Assembly (NCBI GenBank): GCA_903916255.1
Contig: CAIWVW010000052.1
Location: 1 to 54,714 of the forward strand
Origin: an uncultured Bacteroidota bacterium
GTDB taxonomy: Bacteria; Bacteroidota; Bacteroidia; JABEUT01
Reading direction: 5' to 3'
DNA: 54,714 bases
In this document: positions 26,157-33,565 of the stretch, one piece after another
Layout: each line of letters starts with the position of its first letter
Position numbering within the stretch: position 1 is the stretch's first letter
Program-made: the position numbers and the translations under genes
Notes under the pieces: model-generated
Seen by the model: only the letters and a program-made list of their open reading frames with translations
Told to the model about the DNA's origin: nothing
Database searches by the model: none

Positions 26157-26957
26157 ATGAACACTAAACACGTCTTTGTATTCATATTAATGCTATTTTT
26201 CTTGAATGCCATAGGTCAAAAAAGGACTGAGGCTGAAAAAATTGTAGAATCTGGGACCCATGACCACGCCATTCGTTTATCTAAAGCTCTAAAAAAAAGA
26301 AATCCCCTTAGGGTTAAACGAATTTATTACTACATTGATTCAAATTCAATTTTTCCTCCTAAGTCACTTTTGCAATTCAAGAACCTAGAATATATCCAGG
26401 TAATCTCCATCAACAACAAGCATTTGATAGAACTTAAGTCGAAGAGCCCTGGTAAAATTTTACCTTTAAAATTCGATACAGCATCCTTATTTCAATTCTC
26501 CCAGTTAAAATATTTAAAGATTGTTGGGATAGACCTGTCTTCTTTTCCAACAGAAATTTGCTACTTGTCAAACTTAAAAAGCCTTAGCTTATCTGTTTGC
26601 AATATTAATTCACTTCCAAAGGAAATATCACATCTTAAATCATTGGAAGCCCTGGAACTCCGAATCAATAATCTTAATACTTTACCTGAAGAAATTACGC
26701 AATTAGACAGTTTAAAATTGCTTGATTTAACTAATAATTCTTTTACAACTATTCCCCCTGAAATTTTAATGTTACTCAATATTGAATATGTTTATTTTTA
26801 TAATACCGAATCTCCGTACGAAATTATAGATAGAGGTCCGGGAAATTTCTCAATACACATTAATAAAATAAATTATAACCAAAACAGCTTGTATCATGAG
26901 ATTCTTAAATTACCTCACTTTAACACATTTTACTTCAGTACGGTGGGAAATCATTAA
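26157..26957 (+). CDS. Secreted leucine-rich-repeat protein
   Basis: 266 residues from ATG 26157; an in-frame start inside the lyase gene is not favoured because this ATG begins a good signal peptide (MNTKHVFVFILMLFFLNAIG). About five LRR units of 23 residues lie between residues 110 and 220, with L-x-x-L-x-L cores such as LKSLSLSVCNINSLPKEI and LKLLDLTNNSFTTIPPEI. Base composition looks more A/T-rich than its neighbours, which could mean recent acquisition. The function is probably binding; no partner is evident. Confidence 0.82.
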   Translation: MNTKHVFVFILMLFFLNAIGQKRTEAEKIVESGTHDHAIRLSKALKKRNPLRVKRIYYYIDSNSIFPPKSLLQFKNLEYIQVISINNKHLIELKSKSPGKILPLKFDTASLFQFSQLKYLKIVGIDLSSFPTEICYLSNLKSLSLSVCNINSLPKEISHLKSLEALELRINNLNTLPEEITQLDSLKLLDLTNNSFTTIPPEILMLLNIEYVYFYNTESPYEIIDRGPGNFSIHINKINYNQNSLYHEILKLPHFNTFYFSTVGNH

Positions 26958-27041
26958 ATTAAGGTGAGATAATCATTTAAATTATAAAAAATCTCTTTAT
27001 ACTCCCATTTGCTAATCACTAAAAAGCCTGCCATAATTCTA

Positions 27042-27049
27042 TATATTTG
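27042..27049 (+). promoter_or_regulatory. -7 box of the proline dehydrogenase gene
   Basis: TATATTTG matches TAnnTTTG, 18 nt before ATG 27068. Confidence 0.5.
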
Positions 27050-27067
27050 CGGCACTTCTTTTAAACT

Positions 27068-28234
27068 ATGCTTTCATTCGACAACACAGCAAACGCATTT
27101 TCCGGGAAATCAGACAGCGACCTCAATCGTTCCTACTGGCTATTTAAGTTAGTCAGTAATCCCGGACTGGTAAATTTTGGCAAGTCGTTCACAGACTTTG
27201 CCATCAAGGCGCATCTCCCCATCAAGGGCATTATTAAAGCCACCATTTTCAAACAGTTTTGCGGAGGGGAAAATATTACCGAATGCCTGAAAACAGTGGC
27301 AGAACTTGGAAAATACAATGTAGGCTCCATTCTCGATTATTCGGTGGAAGGCAAAACCAGCGAAACGGAATTTGATGAAACCGCAGCGGAAATTATACTT
27401 ACACTTAAAGAAGCTGCAAACAACCCGCATATTCCTTTTGGAGTATTTAAGCCGACAGGCATTGGCAGGATAGATGTATTGGAAAAAGTGAGCTCGAATG
27501 CAAAGTTGAACACCGATGAAGAGCAGGCCTGGCAAAACACCAAGCGCCGTTTTGATTCCATTTGCAAAGCAGCTTTTGATTATCAAGTACAAGTATTAGT
27601 GGATGCTGAAGAAACGTGGACGCAAGTGGCTGTAGATGCATTGGTGCGTGACATGATGGAAAAATACAACAAACAAAAAGCCCTCATATTTAATACCGCA
27701 CAAATGTACCGCCGCGACAGGCTTACATATTTGGGTAACCTGTTGAAAGATGCACAGGAGAAAAAATATTTCATAGGAATGAAAATAGTGCGTGGCGCAT
27801 ATATGGAAAAAGAGCGTGCACATGCAATAAAGGGCGGATACCAATCTCCGATAAATGATACCAAAGCAGATACCGATAATGAGTATAATTCCGCATTAGA
27901 GTTTTGCATAAAACATATTGAGCGTATTTCTATTTGTGCCGGAACACACAATGAGGGCAGCGCAGAATTATTGGTGAAACTGATGCAGCAAAACAATATT
28001 CCGGCTAATCATCCGCATGTATGGTTCTCGCAACTGCTGGGCATGAGCGACCATATCAGTTATAACATTGCGAAGGAGGGTTACAATGTTGCCAAGTATG
28101 TACCATATGGCCCGATTAAAAATGTACTGCCATATTTAATTAGAAGGGCGCAGGAAAACACATCTGTAAAAGGGCAGACGGGAAGGGAGTTGAGCCTTAT
28201 TATAAAGGAAAAACAAAGAAGGGCAAAGAAATAA
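27068..28234 (+). CDS. Proline dehydrogenase
   Basis: 388 residues, the monofunctional (not PutA-fused) form. FAD-dependent oxidation of proline to pyrroline-5-carboxylate feeding the respiratory chain. TIM-barrel motifs: KPTGIGR, the QVLVDAEETW strand, KIVRGAYMEKER, CAGTHNEGSAELL, and the C-terminal signature QLLGMSDHIS...KYVPYGPI...PYLIRRAQEN with the substrate-binding arginines. The pyrroline-5-carboxylate dehydrogenase partner is not nearby. Confidence 0.93.
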   Translation: MLSFDNTANAFSGKSDSDLNRSYWLFKLVSNPGLVNFGKSFTDFAIKAHLPIKGIIKATIFKQFCGGENITECLKTVAELGKYNVGSILDYSVEGKTSETEFDETAAEIILTLKEAANNPHIPFGVFKPTGIGRIDVLEKVSSNAKLNTDEEQAWQNTKRRFDSICKAAFDYQVQVLVDAEETWTQVAVDALVRDMMEKYNKQKALIFNTAQMYRRDRLTYLGNLLKDAQEKKYFIGMKIVRGAYMEKERAHAIKGGYQSPINDTKADTDNEYNSALEFCIKHIERISICAGTHNEGSAELLVKLMQQNNIPANHPHVWFSQLLGMSDHISYNIAKEGYNVAKYVPYGPIKNVLPYLIRRAQENTSVKGQTGRELSLIIKEKQRRAKK

Positions 28235-28300
28235 TTAGTAATTAAGAATTAGTAATTATGGGTAGTTACATTTTTCAATTTTCAATTTTCATTTTTCATT
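28233..28300. repeat. Tandem A/T-rich repeats between proline dehydrogenase and murB
   Basis: Two identical 12-mers, AATTAGTAATTA, at 28233-28244 and 28247-28258 (14-nt period), then three to four units of TTTTCAA/TTTTTCA (7-nt period) from 28271 to 28300. The array fills the whole gap. There is no promoter box inside it that I can see. Confidence 0.7.
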
Positions 28301-28304
28301 CCTG

Positions 28305-29321
28305 ATGAAGTTATTGCAGAACTATCCTCTACAAGACATCACCACTTTTCACGCGCAGGTGTTTGCAAAGTATTATACTGTTTTTTCATCCGTTGATTTT
28401 TTGCGGAAAACTCTCACTTCGCCTGAATTAAAAGGAATGCCTTTCATTATTCTGGGTGGAGGCAGCAATGTATTATTCACCGGTGATTTTAATGGGGTCA
28501 TCATCCGCAATGCTATGGAGGGCATGGAAGTAAAAAGCCAGGACGAGAACAACATTTATATTAAAGCCAATGGCGGAGAAAAATGGCATGATTTTGTTTT
28601 ATACTGCGTAAACCGCAATTATGGCGGTATAGAGAACCTCTCACTTATTCCCGGAACCGTTGGCGCAGGGCCCATTCAAAATATTGGTGCATACGGAGTA
28701 GAGCTGAAAGATGTGTTGTTTGAGGTGGAAACTATGAATGTCCACACGCTTGAAATACGAAATTTCTCCAATGCTGAATGCAAGTTTGGCTACCGCGAAA
28801 GCATTTTCAAAAAAGAAGAAAAAGGCAATTATATTATTCTGTCAGTTACGTTTAAACTGAATAAAAATCCGAAACCCAATGTGTCGTATGGCTCGTTGAG
28901 CAAGGAGTTGGAGGCAATGGGAATTTCCAACCCGAGTATAAAAGACGTAAGCAATGCGGTGATTAAAATACGCTCAAGCAAATTACCCGACCCCGATAAA
29001 TTGGGCAATGCAGGAAGTTTTTTCAAGAACCCCACCATACCTAATGCGGATTTTGAAAAATTAAAATCAGAGCATCCTAACATCGTTTCATTTCCGGCGA
29101 CAGAAGGATATACAAAGCTTGCCGCCGGCTGGCTAATTGAGCAATGTGGCTGGAAAGGCAAACGCATTGGCGATGCCGGTGTACATAAAGACCAGGCGCT
29201 TGTTTTGGTGAATTATGCGAATGCCACCGGAAAAGAAATCTACGAACTCTCCACCAAAATAATCGAATCGGTAAAAGAGAAATTTGGAGTGGAATTAGAA
29301 CGTGAGGTAAATATATTTTAA
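28305..29321 (+). CDS. murB: UDP-N-acetylenolpyruvoylglucosamine reductase
   Basis: 338 residues. It reduces UDP-GlcNAc-enolpyruvate to UDP-MurNAc in peptidoglycan precursor synthesis, with FAD and NADPH. FAD-binding LGGGSNVLF; IENLSLIPGTVGAGPIQNIGAYG with the conserved glycines; GYRESIFK; the catalytic serine region GNAGSFFKNP; and the C-terminal KEKFGVELEREV with the active-site Glu. The length and the YRESIF segment fit type I MurB. The coding start (ATG 28305) follows the tandem-repeat spacer. Confidence 0.96.
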   Translation: MKLLQNYPLQDITTFHAQVFAKYYTVFSSVDFLRKTLTSPELKGMPFIILGGGSNVLFTGDFNGVIIRNAMEGMEVKSQDENNIYIKANGGEKWHDFVLYCVNRNYGGIENLSLIPGTVGAGPIQNIGAYGVELKDVLFEVETMNVHTLEIRNFSNAECKFGYRESIFKKEEKGNYIILSVTFKLNKNPKPNVSYGSLSKELEAMGISNPSIKDVSNAVIKIRSSKLPDPDKLGNAGSFFKNPTIPNADFEKLKSEHPNIVSFPATEGYTKLAAGWLIEQCGWKGKRIGDAGVHKDQALVLVNYANATGKEIYELSTKIIESVKEKFGVELEREVNIF

Positions 29322-29332
29322 CGATGAACAGT

Positions 29333-29369
29333 AGCGTCATTGCGAGGAACGAAGCAATCTTACCCAACA
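29333..29369. repeat. Partial dispersed palindromic repeat (left end)
   Basis: The sequence from GCGTCATTGCGAGGAACGAA through CAATCTTACCCAACAA matches the left end of the complete element at 51577 (shared ATTGCGAGG and CAATnTTACCCAA). The right inverted half is missing here. It fills most of the gap between murB and the methyltransferase gene. Confidence 0.65.
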
Positions 29370-29382
29370 AGAACTAAAAGGG

Positions 29383-29916
29383 ATGCGCAAATTATCAATG
29401 GATGAACTGAATCGTAAATCAACCGACGAATTCAAAAAAGCGGAAAAACTCCCCATTGTAATCGTGCTTGATAATGTTCGCAGCATGAATAATGTTGGCT
29501 CTGTATTTCGTTCAGCGGATGCATTTTTAGTAGAAGCGATTTATTTATGCGGAGTAACCGCCACCCCACCCCACCGTGAAATACAGAAAACCGCTTTGGG
29601 GGCAACCGAAACCGTAAACTGGAAACATTTTGAAACCACATTGGAAGCGGTGCATTCATTAAAAAATGAAGGCTATAAAGTCTATGCAGTTGAGCAAGCA
29701 GAACAAAGTATTATGCTCAATAAATTCATTTCTGATTCTGCTAAAATAGCCCTTGTATTTGGCAATGAAATTACCGGAGTTGAACAAACAGTAATTGATG
29801 TGTGCGATGCCTGTATTGAAATACCTCAATATGGCACAAAACATTCATTGAATATATCTGTTAGTGTAGGGATAGTAGTGTGGGAAGTGGCGAAGGCTTT
29901 CTATCTGCGGGTCTGA
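29383..29916 (+). CDS. SpoU/TrmH-family RNA 2'-O-methyltransferase
   Basis: 177 residues, a single SPOUT domain with no N-terminal RNA-binding domain. The three SpoU motifs are visible: N-V-R...NNVGSVFRSADAF, LVFGNEITGVEQ, and IPQYGTKHSLNISVSVGIVVWE. It methylates a ribose in tRNA or rRNA using S-adenosylmethionine; the target is uncertain. AAAAGGG precedes the ATG. It overlaps the convergent gene at 29901 by 16 bases. Confidence 0.92.
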   Translation: MRKLSMDELNRKSTDEFKKAEKLPIVIVLDNVRSMNNVGSVFRSADAFLVEAIYLCGVTATPPHREIQKTALGATETVNWKHFETTLEAVHSLKNEGYKVYAVEQAEQSIMLNKFISDSAKIALVFGNEITGVEQTVIDVCDACIEIPQYGTKHSLNISVSVGIVVWEVAKAFYLRV

Positions 29917-30350
29917 ATCCACCGATGATTAGTGTATATAACATATAATACATAGTTCTCATCTATCCCTAAATAAACAAAAGAATACTTTTTATCGAGA
30001 ATAAAAGTATCAAAAGTAACTTTGTCATCCCTAATTTTTATTTTCTCTTTGCCTTTTAATTTTGGAATTTCCAACAATTTCGGCGGTGACCAAAGGCTAT
30101 CATTTATAAAAGAAATACTAGCAAATTTTTGGTTGTTAATAGTTATCTCAGCCGTATCCTTATGGAATGAAAATACTTCGAAAGCCAAAACAGCAGAGTC
30201 TTTTCTATCTTTCAAGTACCAATTAGAAGTCATAGATCTTTCAGAAGGGCCATTCGTATCATAGACAATATTTATTCTTTGACTAAAGCAATCGCTCCAA
30301 AGAAATAATAAACATACTATAACAACTATTTTATGTAAAGGAGAGAACAT
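29901..30350 (-). CDS. Secreted protein of unknown function
   Basis: 149 residues. The signal peptide (about 1-23, ending CFS) is followed by a beta-rich domain with repeated hydrophobic strands (DSAVLAFEVFSF, YSFVYLGIDENYVLYVIY). I do not recognise the family. It reads toward the methyltransferase gene and overlaps its 3' end by 16 bases. Eight bases separate it from the upstream DUF4159 gene, so the two are probably cotranscribed. It is relatively A/T-rich. Confidence 0.65.
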   Translation of the reverse strand: MFSPLHKIVVIVCLLFLWSDCFSQRINIVYDTNGPSERSMTSNWYLKDRKDSAVLAFEVFSFHKDTAEITINNQKFASISFINDSLWSPPKLLEIPKLKGKEKIKIRDDKVTFDTFILDKKYSFVYLGIDENYVLYVIYTNHRWIQTRR

Positions 30351-30357
30351 ATTCTAT

Positions 30358-31044
30358 CTAAGGCTTCTTCCCATCCATCTGCCCCAGCATAACATATTGC
30401 AAAATGTTAGCGCCCATTTCAAGGGCCTTTTCATGGTTTTCGGGTGGGTCGTTGTAAACATCATGGTCTTCCCAGCCATCGCCTAAATCGGCGTCGTAAT
30501 TGTAAAAACAAACCAGACGGCCGTTATAAATCAATCCCCAACCAATGGGCCGTTTGCCATCATGCTCATGTATCTTGGGTAACCCATTCGGGAAATCATA
30601 TTTTTGGTGATAGATGGGATGCGTAAACGGTAACTCCACTAATGTCAATTCCGGAAACACTTTTTTTATTTCCCGCTTAAATGCAGAATCCATACCATAA
30701 CTGTCATTCACCTCTAAAAACCCGCCTGCAATAAGATAATTGCGTAAATTTTCGGCTTCATCGCCAGAGAAAGTGATGTTGCCATTGCCTGTAATATGCA
30801 CTAAGGGATAATTAAATATTTCAGGGCTGCCGGGCTCAACTACAGCCTCCTGTGGATTGATATTCATTCCCAAATTCTTATTGCAAAAGTCAATCAGGTT
30901 CGGCAGCGAGGTAGGGCTCACATACCAATTACCTCCACCACGGTATTTCATACGCGCAATTTGATAGGTATATCCGCCAGGCTTCTCACTTTTAAATGAG
31001 AATGCAAAAAAAGAAAGTGCTATCAACAACAAAAACCGTTTCAT
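30358..31044 (-). CDS. Exported DUF4159 protein
   Basis: 228 residues from ATG 31044 (MKRFLLLIALSFF signal peptide). The upstream TTG at 31053 lies within a -7 box and is rejected. DUF4159 blocks are clear: ARMKYRGGGNWYVSPTSL, PQEAVVEPGSPEIFNYPLVHITG, the helix-turn RNYLIAGGFLEVND, and GWGLIYNGRLVCFYNYDADLGDGWED. The fold resembles class I glutamine-amidotransferase-like proteins. Function is not established. Confidence 0.88.
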   Translation of the reverse strand: MKRFLLLIALSFFAFSFKSEKPGGYTYQIARMKYRGGGNWYVSPTSLPNLIDFCNKNLGMNINPQEAVVEPGSPEIFNYPLVHITGNGNITFSGDEAENLRNYLIAGGFLEVNDSYGMDSAFKREIKKVFPELTLVELPFTHPIYHQKYDFPNGLPKIHEHDGKRPIGWGLIYNGRLVCFYNYDADLGDGWEDHDVYNDPPENHEKALEMGANILQYVMLGQMDGKKP

Positions 31045-31050
31045 GAAGAG

Positions 31051-31058
31051 CAAAGTTA
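31051..31058 (-). promoter_or_regulatory. -7 box of the DUF4159 gene
   Basis: Minus-strand TAACTTTG matches TAnnTTTG, six bases before ATG 31044. It implies a leaderless or very short leader. Confidence 0.45.
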
Positions 31059-31074
31059 CATTAAATCTATTTAT

Positions 31075-31180
31075 TACTCATCCCCTACCCCTTCTCTAAC
31101 AGTAGAGAAGGGAAAAGTCACTTTGCAATCGTGGGCATTTGCCCCCTCTCTATAAATAGAGAGGGGGTTGGGGGTGAGTA
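31075..31180. repeat. Double-hairpin miniature repeat with terminal inverted ends
   Basis: The outer ends TACTCA (31075) and TGAGTA (31175) extend into imperfect 16-base inverted ends rich in C4/G4. Inside each end is a hairpin: CCCTTCTCTA/TAGAGAAGGG (31089-31112, 4-nt loop) and CCCCCTCTCTAT/ATAGAGAGGGGG (31142-31167). Structure and size resemble a MITE or REP-type palindrome. Its right end encodes the last residues of the acetyltransferase gene. Confidence 0.75.
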
Positions 31181-31590
31181 CCTAACTCCCACTTCATTAC
31201 ATTATACGTCTCCCCCACATGAAAATCGGCAGAGCATCTGTCTACTTTCTTCTTTAGGGAATCAGGATAAGTATTCACTATTTTAAAATTAATCTGACTA
31301 AAGAAATCGGGTATAATAGTCACAAGGAATACATCGCGCTTGGCAATACTTTGCAGGTGCTGAACCATTTTCTCTCCGTATCCCATTTTCTGAAAACCTT
31401 TGGTAACGCCCATCGTGCATAGTTCTGTAGCATCTGCATGTTCCCGCAATCTTCCAAAAGCTATCACCTTTCCATTATCAGACAGTACACTGAATTGTTG
31501 CGGCTGCATATCTAAATCATCCAACCAAAATTCTTTTACAAGTTGCTTCACTTGTTCAAATTCGTACTCATTGGGCTGCTTGAATACCAT
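31150..31590 (-). CDS. GNAT-family N-acetyltransferase
   Basis: 146 residues. The GNAT core includes IAFGRLREHADATELCTMGVTKGFQKMGYGEKMV, with the acetyl-CoA pyrophosphate loop G-x-x-K-M-G-Y-G. The C-terminal strands follow. The acyl acceptor is unknown. The last ten or so residues (GTHPQPPLYL) are encoded by the right half of the hairpin repeat at 31075-31180, so the native end was probably replaced. It is followed upstream on the same strand by nadC, six bases away. Confidence 0.82.
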   Translation of the reverse strand: MVFKQPNEYEFEQVKQLVKEFWLDDLDMQPQQFSVLSDNGKVIAFGRLREHADATELCTMGVTKGFQKMGYGEKMVQHLQSIAKRDVFLVTIIPDFFSQINFKIVNTYPDSLKKKVDRCSADFHVGETYNVMKWELGTHPQPPLYL

Positions 31591-31596
31591 ACTCCG

Positions 31597-32484
31597 TTAT
31601 TCGAAAGGAAATATTTTCAAACTTAAATCCAAACTCTTCACGCTATGCGTTAGTCCACCCGAGGAAATAAAATCGACACCTGTCAGCGCGTATTTCCTGA
31701 TATTATCTTCCGTAATTCCACCCGATGCCTCGGTTTTATATTTGCCACCAATCATTTTCACCGCCTTTGAAATGTTGGCGGGCGTAAAATTATCAAGCAA
31801 TATCATTTGCAAACCGCCCATTTCAAGCACATCTTTCAGTTCATCAAAGTTGCCCACTTCAATCTCAATATCCAGTTTTTTCTTCTCTTTTTTAAGATAG
31901 TCGTGCGCATTTTTTATGGCATTTTTTATCCCGCCTGAGCAATGAACATGATTATCTTTGATAAGTATCATATCATATAAACCCCAACGATGATTGGTCG
32001 CTCCACCAATAGAAACGGCCCATTTTTCAAGCAGGCGCATACCGGGGGTCGTTTTGCGTGTATCTAACACTTTTGCTTTTGTACCTTCACATAATTGCGT
32101 AAGATGATGCGCCTTGGTTGCGATACCGCTCATGCGCTGCATAACATTCAGCACAAGGCGTTCGCCGGTGTGAAGTGTCCGGGCATTCCCATCAATTATA
32201 AAAGCGATATCACCTTTTTTTACGTTATCACCATCCTTTACAAACGCATCAAGTGTTATCTTTTTATCCAGCTTTTTAAAAATCCGTTTGGCAACTTCTA
32301 TGCCTGCAATTACACCATCATCTTTCACAAGTAACCTTCCTTCCGCTTTAATCTTGGCGGGAATACATGCAAAAGAAGTATGGTCGCGTTCGCCAATATC
32401 TTCCTTAAATGCCCTTTCAATAAAGGCATCCAGCTCCTTTTGGAATTCTTTGGAATGAAAAACATCCGAGTTTTTAGAGTTCAT
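31597..32484 (-). CDS. nadC: Nicotinate-nucleotide pyrophosphorylase (carboxylating)
   Basis: 295 residues from ATG 32484; an open frame extends upstream but overlaps rlmH and its promoter. The enzyme converts quinolinate and PRPP to nicotinate mononucleotide in NAD synthesis. Motifs: GERLVLNVMQRMSGIAT, LDTRKTTPGMRLLEKWAV with PRPP- and quinolinate-binding Arg/Lys, GGATNHRWGLYDMILIKDNH, EIEVGNFDE, and EASGGITEDNI. It is divergent from rlmH. kynU at 8330 could supply the same pathway. Confidence 0.95.
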   Translation of the reverse strand: MNSKNSDVFHSKEFQKELDAFIERAFKEDIGERDHTSFACIPAKIKAEGRLLVKDDGVIAGIEVAKRIFKKLDKKITLDAFVKDGDNVKKGDIAFIIDGNARTLHTGERLVLNVMQRMSGIATKAHHLTQLCEGTKAKVLDTRKTTPGMRLLEKWAVSIGGATNHRWGLYDMILIKDNHVHCSGGIKNAIKNAHDYLKKEKKKLDIEIEVGNFDELKDVLEMGGLQMILLDNFTPANISKAVKMIGGKYKTEASGGITEDNIRKYALTGVDFISSGGLTHSVKSLDLSLKIFPFE

Positions 32485-32501
32485 AATGTCTATAAAGTTT
32501 G

Positions 32502-32517
32502 TAAAGTTATAGATTTG
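32502..32517. promoter_or_regulatory. Back-to-back -7 boxes of nadC and rlmH
   Basis: Plus-strand TAGATTTG (32510-32517) matches TAnnTTTG and precedes rlmH by 25 nt. Minus-strand TAACTTTA (32509-32502) is a near match, 17 nt before nadC. The two boxes abut. Confidence 0.45.
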
Positions 32518-32542
32518 TAATTTATAGCACCACCAATCAGGC

Positions 32543-33010
32543 ATGAAAATATTGCTCATTACCATAGGAGACAATGAAGACAAATACCTTGCAACAGGCT
32601 TTGAGCTTTATGCTAAACGCTTACAACATTATGCATCTTTTGAAATGGTGACCATATCTTCTCAAAAAAATAAATCGAATAGCAAAGAAGCCGCCATATT
32701 GGCGGAGGCGAAAGAGATACAAAAGAAAATTACTCCTTCTGATTTGATTATTCTACTAGATGAAAAAGGCAAAGAATATTCCTCGTTGGAGTTTGCCAAA
32801 CAGGTTCAAAAATATTTGAATATGCCCGGAAAAAGAATGGTATTTATCATAGGCGGACCTTATGGTTTTGCACCGGAAATAAAAGAAAGAGCCAATCAAA
32901 CGGTTTCACTTTCAAAAATGACGTTTAATCATCAAATGGCAAGGCTGTTCTTTTTGGAACAACTTTACAGGGCAATGACAATTTTAAAAGGAGAACCCTA
33001 TCATCACTAA
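32543..33010 (+). CDS. rlmH: 23S rRNA (pseudouridine1915-N3)-methyltransferase
   Basis: 155 residues, the SPOUT-type RlmH family, acting on helix 69 of mature 70S ribosomes. Motifs: the LDEKGKEYSS turn, the knot FIIGGPYGFAPEI, and the C-terminal LSKMTFNHQMARLFFLEQLYRA with the conserved H-x-x-x-R and the ending KGEPYHH, almost invariant in the family. It heads a short same-strand run with the phosphatase and the RsmI-like gene. Confidence 0.97.
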   Translation: MKILLITIGDNEDKYLATGFELYAKRLQHYASFEMVTISSQKNKSNSKEAAILAEAKEIQKKITPSDLIILLDEKGKEYSSLEFAKQVQKYLNMPGKRMVFIIGGPYGFAPEIKERANQTVSLSKMTFNHQMARLFFLEQLYRAMTILKGEPYHH

Positions 33011-33070
33011 GTCCCAAGCCGGACCGGCAATAATAAATACAGTCATTACAATTGAATTCCTTGCTTTCTG

Positions 33071-33078
33071 TACCTTTG
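33071..33078 (+). promoter_or_regulatory. -7 box of the phosphatase gene
   Basis: TACCTTTG matches TAnnTTTG, seven bases before ATG 33086; TTG at 33052-33054 lies 16 nt upstream as a possible -33 element. It argues for ATG 33086 over GTG 33080. Confidence 0.5.
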
Positions 33079-33085
33079 TGTGATT

Positions 33086-33565
33086 ATGAAAAAACGGATT
33101 TTAATGGTTTGCCTCGGTAATATTTGCCGCTCGCCTATGGCGAAAGCAATACTTATTAAAAAACTGAACGAAAAAAATATTACTCGGGTGGAAGTAGATT
33201 CCGCAGGAACTTCCGATTATCATAGCGGTGGAAAGGCCGATTACAGAACAATGGAAAGCGGGAAAAAACATGGAATTGATTTATCTACGCACAGAGCAAG
33301 GCAATTTACCCGGCATGACTTTGATACCTTTGACCTGATTTATGCCATGGATAGTACTAACTATTCAGATATATTGAATCAAGCCAGCAAAAAGGAAGAA
33401 GCTGAAAAAGTGAAAATGATTTTGAATGAAATAAATCCCGGAGCTAATTTATCCGTCCCTGACCCTTGGTTCGGCGGTGAAAAGGATTTTGAAAAAGTCT
33501 TTGCCATGCTCGATAAGGCATGTGATATTATTTTGGAAAAAATTCAAAAGGAAGAAAAACAATGA
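33086..33565 (+). CDS. Low-molecular-weight protein-tyrosine-phosphatase
   Basis: 159 residues. The CX5R loop CLGNICRS is at residues 9-16, with Cys9 as the nucleophile and Arg15 binding the phosphate. The DPWFGG loop near residue 128 supplies the general acid Asp. DSAGTSDYHSG and AMDSTNYSDI complete the family pattern. In other bacteria such enzymes dephosphorylate tyrosine kinases of polysaccharide export, but none is nearby. Its stop overlaps the RsmI-like start (ATGA), so the two are translationally coupled. Confidence 0.95.
   Translation: MKKRILMVCLGNICRSPMAKAILIKKLNEKNITRVEVDSAGTSDYHSGGKADYRTMESGKKHGIDLSTHRARQFTRHDFDTFDLIYAMDSTNYSDILNQASKKEEAEKVKMILNEINPGANLSVPDPWFGGEKDFEKVFAMLDKACDIILEKIQKEEKQ

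Noticed and set aside
31075-31180. CRISPR-like reading of the double hairpin
   Set aside because: There are no regularly spaced identical repeats or spacers; the structure is a pair of different hairpins.
32485-32583. Longer nadC frame upstream of ATG 32484
   Set aside because: It runs through the divergent promoter region and into rlmH, and the added residues are not part of the nadC family.
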